Assembly (NCBI GenBank): GCA_030431095.1
Contig: JAUIJU010000011.1
Coordinates: forward strand, 23,777 to 87,776
Length of the DNA stretch: 64,000 nt
Origin: Gammaproteobacteria bacterium
GTDB taxonomy: Bacteria > Pseudomonadota > Gammaproteobacteria > Xanthomonadales > SZUA-36
Reading direction: 5' to 3'
Shown: positions 17,157 to 25,470 of the stretch, piece after piece
Layout: every line of letters starts with the position of its first letter
Position numbering within the stretch: the first letter of the stretch is position 1
Program-made: the position numbers and the translations under genes
Notes under the pieces: model-generated
The model's database searches: none
What the model saw: the letters and a program-made list of their open reading frames with translations, nothing else
What the model was told of the DNA's origin: nothing

Positions 17157-18733
17157 GCGCCACGCGACACGACCTGGTGATCGTCGGCGGCGGCCTGGCC
17201 GGCCTGACGCTGGCCCTGGAACTGCGTCAAAGCCTGCCGGGACTGGACGTGGCGGTGCTGGAACGCGCCATTCATCCGGTGCCCGAGATCACCCACAAGG
17301 TGGGCGAGTCCACCGTGGAGCTGGGCTCCTGGTACCTGGCCAACACCCTGGGACTGCGTGACCACCTGGACGAGCACCAGCTGCGCAAGTTCGGACTCCG
17401 GTTCTTTTTCGGCGCCGGAGACCCCGGTTCCGGCGGCCTGGAACGGGCCGACGAGCTGGGCGTGAGCCGCCTGTTCAGCGTGCCCACCTGGCAGGTCGAC
17501 CGGGGGCGCCTGGAAAACGAGCTGGCGCGCCGCGTACAGGCTGCGGGTGTGACGCTGCTGGGTGGCGCGCGGGTTCGGCGCCTGTCGCTGAACAACGGGG
17601 CCAGGCGCGTGGAATTCGACGGCCCCGTGGGTTCCGGCGCCCTGGAGTCGCGCTGGCTGATCGATGCCGCCGGTCGCACCAGCGTGCTGAAGCGCACCCT
17701 GTCCCTGGCGCGCCCCAACGGCCACGATATCAACGCCTGCTGGTTCCGGGTGGCGGGCGAAGTACGGGTTGACGCCTGGTCCGATGATGCCGACTGGCAG
17801 GCCCGCACAGGCGGACGGCCGCGCTGGTTCAGCACCAGCCAGCTGATGGGGCCGGGCTACTGGGTGTGGCTGATTCCACTGGCGTCCGGCGCCACCAGCC
17901 TGGGCATCGTGGCCGATCCGCGTTTTCACGACCTGGACGCGATTCGCACGCGGGAGCGGGCTTCCGAGTGGCTGCAACGCCACGAACCGCGCCTGGCTGC
18001 GGCGCTGGACGATCATGAGCTACTGGATTTTGGCTTCCTGCGGCACTTTTCGCATGATTGCGAGCGCCTGTTCGACGCCGACGGCTGGGCGCTGACCGGC
18101 GAGGCGGGCGTGTTCGTGGACCCGCTGTATTCGCCCGGCACGGATTTCATCGCGATCAGCAACGGATTCATCACGGACCTGGTGGCGCGGGACTGCGCCG
18201 GGGAGGACATCTCGGTGCGCGCCCGTGCGCTGGAGGTGGTCTACCGCTCGCTGTACGACAACTCCCTGGCGCTGTACCAGGGCATGTACGGCCAGTTCGG
18301 CAACGCGGACCTGATGGCCCTGAAGTCGACCTGGGACTACGCCTACTACTGGAGCGTGCCGGCGTTTCTTTTCGCCAACGGCGCGCTGGCGCGCCTGGCC
18401 TCCGACTCGGTGCTGCGCAACGCCCTGCTCACCGGGGTCGGACTGAACCGCCGAATGCAACGACGTTTTCGCCAGGCGCCGGGCGATGGCCGGGCGACAC
18501 CGGGGCGGGGTCGTTTCTTCGATCAGAAGAGCATTCCCCTGCTGTCCCGGTTGAACGAGCAGCTGACCGAAACCCTGGACGGGGTCGCGTTGATGGAGCG
18601 CGTTACCGCCAACCTGATGCGCCTGGAGCGAATGGCGGGACACATCGAAAACCGCCTGGCGCATCCGGGTGCGCCCGTGGGGGACGACGAGCAGGAACTG
18701 CTCGGCGCCTTTCCCGGCCTACTTCGCGCCTGA
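17153..18733 (+). CDS. FAD-dependent halogenase-like oxidoreductase
   Basis: 526 residues, GTG start. FAD-binding GGGLAGLTLALEL at the N-terminus, then HKVGESTVELGSWYL and the halogenase signature YWVWLIPLASG (WxWxIP) near residue 240, with LTGEAGVFVDPLYSPG closing the FAD site. This motif pair separates flavin-dependent halogenases from monooxygenases, so halogenation of the aryl head group, as in brominated xanthomonadins, is the leading role. It is unproven, since many family members are of unknown activity. The C-terminal 180 residues are a helical extension. Confidence 0.83.
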   Translation: MSATRHDLVIVGGGLAGLTLALELRQSLPGLDVAVLERAIHPVPEITHKVGESTVELGSWYLANTLGLRDHLDEHQLRKFGLRFFFGAGDPGSGGLERADELGVSRLFSVPTWQVDRGRLENELARRVQAAGVTLLGGARVRRLSLNNGARRVEFDGPVGSGALESRWLIDAAGRTSVLKRTLSLARPNGHDINACWFRVAGEVRVDAWSDDADWQARTGGRPRWFSTSQLMGPGYWVWLIPLASGATSLGIVADPRFHDLDAIRTRERASEWLQRHEPRLAAALDDHELLDFGFLRHFSHDCERLFDADGWALTGEAGVFVDPLYSPGTDFIAISNGFITDLVARDCAGEDISVRARALEVVYRSLYDNSLALYQGMYGQFGNADLMALKSTWDYAYYWSVPAFLFANGALARLASDSVLRNALLTGVGLNRRMQRRFRQAPGDGRATPGRGRFFDQKSIPLLSRLNEQLTETLDGVALMERVTANLMRLERMAGHIENRLAHPGAPVGDDEQELLGAFPGLLRA

Positions 18734-20956
18734 TCGCGGGCGCGCACCCAACCAGGCCGCCGCGAAACACAGCGCGCTGCCCAGCGCGACCGTGCTGCCG
18801 AGCGAATGCAGCGCCGGAATGGCGGAACCGGCCAACACGCTGAAGGCCGCCACGGTGGAGGCCATGCAGGCGAACACCGCGTGCCCGGCGCCCTGTCGGT
18901 CCGCCTTGCCCAGGAACAGGGCGTAGTCCAGGCCGATGCCCGCCACCAGCAGCAGGCCAGTGACGTGGTACAGGTCCAAAGGGCCGCTCCAGGCCCGTAG
19001 CACCGTGGCGGCCAGGAACACCGAAGCCAGCACCAGCGACAGGGTCCAGGCCGCCCGGCCCGGGCGGACACGCCAGGTCAGCAACAGCGCGATCAGCACC
19101 AGCACGCCGCCGAGCACGGCCAGGGTGCGTTGCCGGTAATCGGTGACCAGTGATTCCGAGGCCGCGCGCAGGTCCACCAGGCGCGCGTCGGGCGCCTGCA
19201 CTGCCAGCAATTGTTCCAGTCCCTGGACGTCCGGATCGCCCCCGAGGGTGGCCAGGGCGGTCCACTGGCCCGCCGCGTTGCGGTACAGGTACTGGCCGAG
19301 AGCGCCTTCCAGCGTCGTTCCCGCGTAGGTGTCCGGCTGCAGCGCCGGCAGCCGGTGGCTGGCCACCGCGTCGTGCACGAAGCCGGTGAACGCCGTCGCG
19401 TCGAAGGGCAGGTTGTTCGTGGCGGAGCGCAGCCGCTCCTCCAGCGTGGTGCGCCCGGGAATGGCCTGCCGGCGTCGTTCCTGCACCGTGTCGGGCGGCA
19501 GCAGCGGGGTCAGGTCACCGAACCGCTCGATCAGGCCGGCCGCGACGGCGGTGTCCAGGGCGTCGTGTAACGTGGTGCTATCGGCCAGGACCGATTGCAG
19601 ATTCTCGCCCCGTAAAGCGACCTGGTAGCGGATGTTGGGCGCGCCAGTGGCCTGGCGGAGGCGACCTTCGCGCGCCAGCTGCGCCGCCGGCACCGGGCTT
19701 AGCGCAGCCAGGTCCGATTCCCACCAGGGCGTTTCCTGGGTCTGCCAGGCCAGCAGTCCGCCGGCCCCGGCCAGCAGCATGAACGCCCAGGGACGCAACC
19801 GTGGCGACGGGCTCGGCGCGGCCAGTGCGGGACCGTCCTTGCCGCGCACCAGCCAGGGCAGGACGTACCGCGTGGTGGCCGCCGCGCCGACCACCCCGGC
19901 GGCGGAGAACAGGCCCAGTTGCGCCATGCCCAGCGCCCCGCCGGCCATCAGCGCGGCATAGGCCAGGCCGGTGCTCAGCGCGCTGAGTCGCAGCGTGGGC
20001 CAGGTGGCGCGCAGGGCGGGCGCGGCGCCCTGGACCCGCGCACGGCTGAGAAAATGCAGCGGATAATCGATGGCCACGCCCAGCAGGGTAAAGCCGAATG
20101 CCAGGGTGATCCCGTGCACCTGGCCATACACCAGTGACACCATGGCCAGCCCGCAAATCAGCCCGGCCGCCAGGGGCAGCGCCGCCAGCACCAGCACGGC
20201 GGGTCGCCGGTACACCAGCAGCAGCACGGCCACGATCGCCGCGCTCGCCCAGGTGGAGCGCCAGGTGGCCTCGTGCCGGATGGTATCGCGCAGCGTCACC
20301 CCGAACACGCCGGCCCCGCTCAGCACCGCGTCGGAATCAGTACCGAACACCCCGGCGACTGCCTGGCGGATGCCATTCACGGCGCGCGCCTGGGCCTCCA
20401 GGCGAAACGCCGGCGCCGTGGTGACCGCCACCAGCACGCGGCGCCCGTCGCCGGTGACCCACGGGGTTTCGGTGTCCGGGGCCAGGGCCTGCAACAGGTC
20501 CAGGGACAGCAAGGCGGGGTCGCGCGCCACCACGGCCTCGTAGGTGGCGTCCGTGCCCAGGCCCAGTTCCGCCAGGCGCGCCGAGAAAACGGATTCCAGC
20601 CCCTCAGCGCGCCAGTCCATGTCGGCCAGCAGAAAACGGTGTGACCAGAGCGGGTCCGGCGGCTGTCCTGCCGGTGGCGCCAGGTCGGACAGCACGCGTT
20701 CGACGTCGGGCAGCCCGCGCAGCGACGCCACCAGGCGGGTGACGCGCTCCGGGTCGTCCGGCACCGCCACCAGGACGTAGCGCGATCCGGGTGACTCGCC
20801 CAGGCGTTCCACCAGCACCTGCTGCTCCATGGTGCGTGGCGCGGGCAGGAACAGGCCCAGGTCGTAGGACATCGACAGGCGCCACAGGCCGCCCGCCAGC
20901 AGGGCGCCCAGGAGCAAGGCCCAGGCCAGCAGGCGTCGGCCGCCGCTAGGGCGCAT
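18719..20956 (-). CDS. MMPL/RND-type exporter, aryl polyene cluster
   Basis: 745 residues from the ATG at 20956. Two repeats, each with a large periplasmic loop flanked by membrane helices. The proton-relay aspartates lie in GVAIDYPLHFLSRAR (first half) and GIGLDYALFLGKADR (second half). MMPL-family pumps in aryl polyene loci are thought to move the lipid-linked polyene across or toward the outer membrane with the LolA-like carrier. Its start overlaps the LolA-like gene by 11 bases, and its 3' end overlaps the convergent halogenase gene by 15 bases. XanF-type by context. Confidence 0.87.
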   Translation of the reverse strand: MRPSGGRRLLAWALLLGALLAGGLWRLSMSYDLGLFLPAPRTMEQQVLVERLGESPGSRYVLVAVPDDPERVTRLVASLRGLPDVERVLSDLAPPAGQPPDPLWSHRFLLADMDWRAEGLESVFSARLAELGLGTDATYEAVVARDPALLSLDLLQALAPDTETPWVTGDGRRVLVAVTTAPAFRLEAQARAVNGIRQAVAGVFGTDSDAVLSGAGVFGVTLRDTIRHEATWRSTWASAAIVAVLLLVYRRPAVLVLAALPLAAGLICGLAMVSLVYGQVHGITLAFGFTLLGVAIDYPLHFLSRARVQGAAPALRATWPTLRLSALSTGLAYAALMAGGALGMAQLGLFSAAGVVGAAATTRYVLPWLVRGKDGPALAAPSPSPRLRPWAFMLLAGAGGLLAWQTQETPWWESDLAALSPVPAAQLAREGRLRQATGAPNIRYQVALRGENLQSVLADSTTLHDALDTAVAAGLIERFGDLTPLLPPDTVQERRRQAIPGRTTLEERLRSATNNLPFDATAFTGFVHDAVASHRLPALQPDTYAGTTLEGALGQYLYRNAAGQWTALATLGGDPDVQGLEQLLAVQAPDARLVDLRAASESLVTDYRQRTLAVLGGVLVLIALLLTWRVRPGRAAWTLSLVLASVFLAATVLRAWSGPLDLYHVTGLLLVAGIGLDYALFLGKADRQGAGHAVFACMASTVAAFSVLAGSAIPALHSLGSTVALGSALCFAAAWLGARPRSGAK

Positions 20957-21548
20957 CGTCGAGGGGCGTGGGCGGTGCGTCGTGGTCCTGCGGCACCATG
21001 CGCATCCGCTGGTGCTCACCGCCGCCGAGCAGGGTGTCGATCAGCGACACGTGGTTTCCCTTACCGCGAATCTCCAGCAGGGACAGGCGCGCCGCCAGGT
21101 CCGCCGCGCGCGGCGCCAGGCGCAGCAGCCAGGCGCCTTCGCCGTCCTCGCGGTAGTCGGTGTCGAAGGTGTCCTCCAGCGCCGCGGCATCGCCGGCCAG
21201 CAGCGCGCGGATTCCCCCCAGCAGCGCGGCCAGTTCCGGTCGTCGCTCGAGCGGCATACGGCGAATCCTGCCGGTTCCGGTCGCGGCCTCCAGGTGGGTG
21301 GGCGTGATGGTCAGCCGGGCCGTTCGCGGTTCATCTACCCACTTGGTCAGGTGACCGCTGTCCGGGTCCCAGGCCAGGCGCCCGCGGTAGGTCACCGGCC
21401 GCTTGAGCAGCGCGCTTTCACGCGTTTCCTCGTAGTGCAGTTCACGCTCGGGCTGCGCCGCGAGGCCCGCCAGGCGTTCAGGCAGCGTGGCGGCCGCCGC
21501 TGGCGAGGCCAGCAGGATGAAAACGAGCAGTCGCGACAGGAAGCTCAC
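20946..21548 (-). CDS. LolA-like periplasmic carrier, aryl polyene cluster
   Basis: 200 residues, GTG start coupled to the upstream stop (GTGA). Signal peptide cleaved near SPAAAATLPE. The mature domain shows the LolA-like pattern: RESALLKRPVTYRGRLAWD, LTKWVDEPRTARLTIT and a C-terminal SLLEIRGKGNHVS strand. LolA folds are half-barrels that shield lipid chains in the periplasm. Its place between the acyltransferase and the MMPL exporter suggests it ferries the aryl polyene lipid to the outer membrane. Confidence 0.8.
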   Translation of the reverse strand: MSFLSRLLVFILLASPAAAATLPERLAGLAAQPERELHYEETRESALLKRPVTYRGRLAWDPDSGHLTKWVDEPRTARLTITPTHLEAATGTGRIRRMPLERRPELAALLGGIRALLAGDAAALEDTFDTDYREDGEGAWLLRLAPRAADLAARLSLLEIRGKGNHVSLIDTLLGGGEHQRMRMVPQDHDAPPTPLDDAP

Positions 21549-22444
21549 GTGGCGTCGGCCCAGAAGTCATAGAAGTTGAACCAATTGTACGGCGCGGCCC
21601 GTGCGTGGTGCTCGAGGCGGGCGGCGAAGCGTTGCGCGCTTTCGCGCACGACCCGTTCGCGTTCTCCGCGCGCCACGCGCGGCGGCGTGGGCAGCTGCTC
21701 GAATACCACCCGGTAGCGGCCGGCGCCCACGTGAAGGCCCCAGAACAGGACCACGGGGGCTCCGGTGACCATGGCCACTTCGTGGGGCGCGACGGGAAAG
21801 CGCGCCGGGTGGCCCAGGAAGTCCACGGTCACGGTGCGTTCCTCACCGCGTGGCCGGTCCGCCAGCATGGCCACCAGCGAGCCGTTCTGCAGCGCCGCCA
21901 GCAGGGCCAGCCCGGCGCCGGGTCGTGCGCCGATGTCCAGCACCTGGCCAGCCACCTCGGGATTCAGCGCTTCAAGGAAGGCCGTGGCGGCCGGGTTCAC
22001 CTGTCGGTCCTGGACCAGCCTGAGCGGGACTTCCGGCCGCGCGCGCTTGATGGAGCGCGAGGCCTCGAAACTGCCCAGGTGAGCGCCCAGCAGCAGGCAG
22101 CCACTCCCCAGGTCCAGCGCCTGGTGCAGCACCTCGGGCTGCTCGGCGGTCATCGAGATACCCCGCCCCTCGGCGCCCAGCATGAACACGCGATCGAGAA
22201 TGACCTGGCTGAACGTCCAGAAGTGCCGCCACACGTCACGGGCCGTGGCCTTGCGCCCCAGTGCGCGCTGCAGGAACTGCCTGGAGGCGCGCCGCTCGGG
22301 GCCGCGCACCAGGCAGAAGTAGGCGCAGATGGGCCCCAGCAGCACGCGCGAGGCGCGAGGGCCGATTTTCAGGCAGGTGCGGGCATAGGCGCGCATCAGC
22401 CACGGGCTGCCGGCCTCCCGGCGGGCCTTCCAACGCGTACTCAT
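21545..22444 (-). CDS. LpxL/HtrB-like acyltransferase, aryl polyene cluster
   Basis: 299 residues. LpxL/LpxM family: the catalytic HX4E motif in LLLGAHLGSFEAS near residue 122 and LVAMLADRPRG for substrate binding, with VAMVTGAPVVLFWGLHV further on. Such enzymes acylate lipid A precursors from acyl-ACP; here the donor is likely the polyenoyl-ACP or a fatty acid, attached to the lipid anchor of the pigment (inference). Coupled at both ends: its ATG overlaps the ligase stop and its stop overlaps the LolA-like start. Confidence 0.87.
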   Translation of the reverse strand: MSTRWKARREAGSPWLMRAYARTCLKIGPRASRVLLGPICAYFCLVRGPERRASRQFLQRALGRKATARDVWRHFWTFSQVILDRVFMLGAEGRGISMTAEQPEVLHQALDLGSGCLLLGAHLGSFEASRSIKRARPEVPLRLVQDRQVNPAATAFLEALNPEVAGQVLDIGARPGAGLALLAALQNGSLVAMLADRPRGEERTVTVDFLGHPARFPVAPHEVAMVTGAPVVLFWGLHVGAGRYRVVFEQLPTPPRVARGERERVVRESAQRFAARLEHHARAAPYNWFNFYDFWADAT

Positions 22445-23772
22445 GGGCGGCGCTGGTGTTGCCGGTACAGGGCGAGCAGTTCCTTGCGGGGCAGCTTGGA
22501 CGTGTCCGTGCGTGGCAGGCGGTCGACCTGTATCAGCGGGCGTGGCAGGAACACGTCATCCAGGAAACGCGACAGGTGGGCGCGGATGGCGGCGCGATCC
22601 GCGCTGCCGGCGTAGACCGCGGCGGGTCGACGGTTGTCACTGTTCGATGGCGGCGCGAAGGCCACGGCATCGTCCACCCCGGGGACGTCCAGCAGCCGCC
22701 GGGTGATGTCACCCAGGGAGCCGCGTTTGCCGGCCACGTTGATCATGTCACCCAGGCGCCCGGTGATACGGAACCGGTCCGGCGCCGTGAATTCCAGCTG
22801 GTCCGCCAGGGGCACGGGCTGGTCCAGGTGGGCGGCGTGCACCACCGTGGCGTCTTCGCCCCCGGGCTGAAAACGGACGCCGGGAAGCGGCCGCCAGCGT
22901 GTCTCCCGCGCAACTTCGCGCGTGGCCATGCAGCCGGCCTCGCTGCAGCCGTAGACGTCGATCACGCGCGCGCCCAGCGCCACCTCGGCGCGCTGCGCCA
23001 ATGCGGCGTCCAGCGGCGCGGTGGCCGACAACACCCGCTCCAGCGCCGGAAACGCCAGTCCGCTTTCCAGCAGGGCGCGCAGGTGCAGTGGCGTGGTGAC
23101 GAGCACCCGCGGGCCGTCGACGGCCGCCAGCTCGGCCTGCACGTCCAGCGGAAACAGGGGTTTGCCGGGGGTGAACAGCACCGGTGACCACAGGGCCTGC
23201 AGGGAAGCCAGTTCCAGTCCGTACATGTGCTGGGCGGGCACCGTGGCCACGACCCGGCTGCCGCGCGGCACCAGGGGGCCTTCGTACAGCGCGACCGCGC
23301 CACGGAACATGCCCAGCGTCTTGGCGATGGGCTGCGCCTGGCCGGTGGAGCCCGAGGTAAAGGAAATGGCTGCGATGTGCCCGCCCGGGATCTCCGGTAC
23401 GGTGCGGACATCGGACCCGGGAAGTTCCGCGGCGGGTCCCAGGTCGAGCGCCGCCAGTCCCGGCGTGACGGCCAGGCCATCGTGGATCACGGCGACGGTG
23501 TCGAGGGATTCGGCCAGGCGCGCCTGCACGTCCGGCTTGGGATTGGGCGGCAGCAGGTTACAGCGCCCGGCCGCCAGCACGGCGGCGAAGGCCACGGTGA
23601 ACGCGTAGCGATCCTGCACCAGGTTGAACAGGTGACCGGCCGATGGCAGGCGGTGGGCCAGGGCATTTACCTGTCCCAGGAATTCACCGGCTGTGATGGT
23701 GCGCCCGTCCACAACGGCCATGGCGTCCCCGGGCGGCCTGAGCAGCAGCGGAACGAGGTGGGCGCCGGGCAC
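22441..23772 (-). CDS. AMP-dependent aryl acid:ACP ligase (XanA2-like)
   Basis: 443 residues from a GTG at 23772 with a GAGGA site upstream; the frame stays open far beyond, but that part is shadow of other genes. ANL-superfamily: P-loop AISFTSGSTGQAQPIAKT, VYGCSEAG (A5), ITGRLGDMINVAGKRG and a C-terminal RTDTSKLPRKELL with the catalytic lysine. It should adenylate 3-hydroxybenzoate (or 4-hydroxybenzoate) made by the chorismatase and load it on the adjacent ACP, as XanA2 does in Xanthomonas. Located 11 bases after the ACP gene. Confidence 0.85.
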   Translation of the reverse strand: MPGAHLVPLLLRPPGDAMAVVDGRTITAGEFLGQVNALAHRLPSAGHLFNLVQDRYAFTVAFAAVLAAGRCNLLPPNPKPDVQARLAESLDTVAVIHDGLAVTPGLAALDLGPAAELPGSDVRTVPEIPGGHIAAISFTSGSTGQAQPIAKTLGMFRGAVALYEGPLVPRGSRVVATVPAQHMYGLELASLQALWSPVLFTPGKPLFPLDVQAELAAVDGPRVLVTTPLHLRALLESGLAFPALERVLSATAPLDAALAQRAEVALGARVIDVYGCSEAGCMATREVARETRWRPLPGVRFQPGGEDATVVHAAHLDQPVPLADQLEFTAPDRFRITGRLGDMINVAGKRGSLGDITRRLLDVPGVDDAVAFAPPSNSDNRRPAAVYAGSADRAAIRAHLSRFLDDVFLPRPLIQVDRLPRTDTSKLPRKELLALYRQHQRRP

Positions 23773-23783
23773 GGGGGCGGTCC

Positions 23784-24056
23784 TCAGGCCGCGTCGGCTT
23801 CCTGCTGGATGTAGGCGGACAGCGTGCGCACGTTCTCGAACACCGCGCGCGTGTCTTCGTCGTCGGCCTTGAGCTGCACGCCGTACTGCTTGGAGATGGC
23901 CATGGCCAGTTCCAGCGCGTCGATGGAATCCAGGCCCAGGCCGTCCCCGAACAGCGGTTCTTCGGGGCCGATTTCCTCGGCGGTGACGTCTTCGAGGTTG
24001 AGCACTTCGACGATCAGCCGGGACAGCTCGTGCTCGGCGGGACTCTTGTCGGTCAT
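23784..24056 (-). CDS. acyl carrier protein (XanC-like), aryl polyene cluster
   Basis: 90 residues, acidic. Phosphopantetheine site GDGLGLDSIDALELAMAI with the serine near residue 44. It directly precedes the aryl-acid ligase and so is the likely starter-unit carrier that receives the hydroxybenzoyl group. First gene of the minus-strand ACP-ligase-acyltransferase-LolA-MMPL unit, divergent from the second halogenase-like gene. Confidence 0.92.
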   Translation of the reverse strand: MTDKSPAEHELSRLIVEVLNLEDVTAEEIGPEEPLFGDGLGLDSIDALELAMAISKQYGVQLKADDEDTRAVFENVRTLSAYIQQEADAA

Positions 24057-24114
24057 GAAATCTTCCCTTGTCTTCGTGTTCCGGGCGCGTGAACGCTGCC
24101 CGGCAGGTGTCGGG

Positions 24115-24124
24115 ATTATATAAT
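24115..24124. promoter_or_regulatory. overlapping divergent -10 boxes
   Basis: ATTATATAAT is a perfect 10-base palindrome in otherwise GC-rich DNA. It contains TATAAT on the plus strand (24119-24124) and TATAAT on the minus strand (24120-24115). It sits between the ACP operon (minus) and the halogenase-chorismatase operon (plus), so both could share one melting region. I see no good -35 hexamer on either side, which suggests an activator. Confidence 0.5.
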
Positions 24125-24195
24125 TTCAGCTTCCCTGAACACAGCCACGCGGTGAGACCCTGGAAACGACGCTCGCGCAGCCCAGTGACGTCTTC

Positions 24196-25470
24196 GTGAT
24201 CGGCGGCGGCCCCGCCGGCGCGACATCGGCCGCCTTGCTGGCGCGGCGCGGGCACCGCGTGGTGCTGGCGGAAAAGGACGCGCATCCCCGGTTCCACATC
24301 GGCGAGTCGCTGCTGCCCATGAACCTGCCGATCTTTGAGCGCCTGGGCGTGGCCCGGGAGGTGGCCCGCATCGGTGTGAAGAAGCGCGGTGCGGACTTCA
24401 CCGGGGAAGCGGATGGGGCCAGGTACACCACCATGCACTTCCGCCGGGCGCTGGGCGACAGCCCCGGATTCGCCTACGAGGTGCGCCGGTCCGAGCTGGA
24501 CGCCCTGCTGTTCGCCAACGCCGCGACGGCCGGCGCGACGACCCTGGAGAATACCGAGGTGCTGGACATTGCCCGCGAAGGGGACGGCAGCTTCGGCGTG
24601 ATGCTGCGCGACGCGACAGGCAACGAACTGCGCCACCAGACCCGCTTCGTGGTGGACGCCAGTGGCCGCGACACCCTGCTGGCGGGCCGGCGCGGCTGGA
24701 AGCGACGCAACCGCGCGCACGCCAGCGCGGCGCTGTTCGGACACTTTCGCGGTGTGGCGCGGCGGCCGGACAGCAACCAGGGCAACATCAGCATCTACTG
24801 GTTCGAGCATGGCTGGATCTGGATGATTCCGCTGCCGGACGGGGTGATGAGCGTGGGCGCGGTGTGCCGGCCGGCCTATCTGAAAACCCGCAAGGGAGCG
24901 CCGCCGCTGGCATTCCTGCGCCAGACGCTGGCGCGCGTGCCTGACGCCATGGCGCGTTGCGGGGCCTTCGAACCGGTGGAGCCGGTGCGCGTGACCGGCA
25001 ACTACTCCTACCGCGCCGCGCGCATGGCCGGCCCCGGCTTCGTGCTGGTGGGCGACGCCTATGCTTTCATCGACCCGGTGTTTTCCAGTGGGGTCTACCT
25101 CGCGATGCACGGTGCGGAGCAGGCCATCCCCCAGGTCGAGGCCTGGCTGGCGGGGGATCGGAATGCGCACCGACGGGCAGTGCGTGATTTCCAGCGAAGC
25201 GTGCGGCGGGGCTTGTCCGCCTTCGGCTGGTTCATATACCGTTTCAACTCGCCGGGCATGCGGCGCCTGTTTCGCCGGCCCCGCAATCGCCTTCGCGTGG
25301 AGCAGGCGGTGATTTCGCTGTTGTCCGGGGACGTGTTCCGCGACAATGGCGTGCACCGCAGGCTGCGGCTGTTTCACGCCCTGTACCGGGTGGCGTCGAT
25401 GACCACGCCGGGCAAGAGCCTGAAAAGCTGGATGCAGCGAAAAGAGACCGTCAACCATGAGTTCCGTTGA
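24196..25470 (+). CDS. FAD-dependent halogenase-like oxidoreductase (second copy)
   Basis: 424 residues from GTG. The FAD fingerprint VIGGGPAGATSAALLA is complete only if translation starts upstream, since in-frame residues SDVFVIGG precede the GTG. The only other candidate is CTG at 24160, behind a stop at 24136-24138. Further motifs are FHIGESLLPMN, the halogenase WxWxIP as HGWIWMIPLPDG near residue 211, and LVGDAYAFIDPVFSSG. Probably modifies the aromatic unit or polyene; distinct from the enzyme at 17153. Overlaps the chorismatase start by 14 bases. Confidence 0.83.
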   Translation: MIGGGPAGATSAALLARRGHRVVLAEKDAHPRFHIGESLLPMNLPIFERLGVAREVARIGVKKRGADFTGEADGARYTTMHFRRALGDSPGFAYEVRRSELDALLFANAATAGATTLENTEVLDIAREGDGSFGVMLRDATGNELRHQTRFVVDASGRDTLLAGRRGWKRRNRAHASAALFGHFRGVARRPDSNQGNISIYWFEHGWIWMIPLPDGVMSVGAVCRPAYLKTRKGAPPLAFLRQTLARVPDAMARCGAFEPVEPVRVTGNYSYRAARMAGPGFVLVGDAYAFIDPVFSSGVYLAMHGAEQAIPQVEAWLAGDRNAHRRAVRDFQRSVRRGLSAFGWFIYRFNSPGMRRLFRRPRNRLRVEQAVISLLSGDVFRDNGVHRRLRLFHALYRVASMTTPGKSLKSWMQRKETVNHEFR

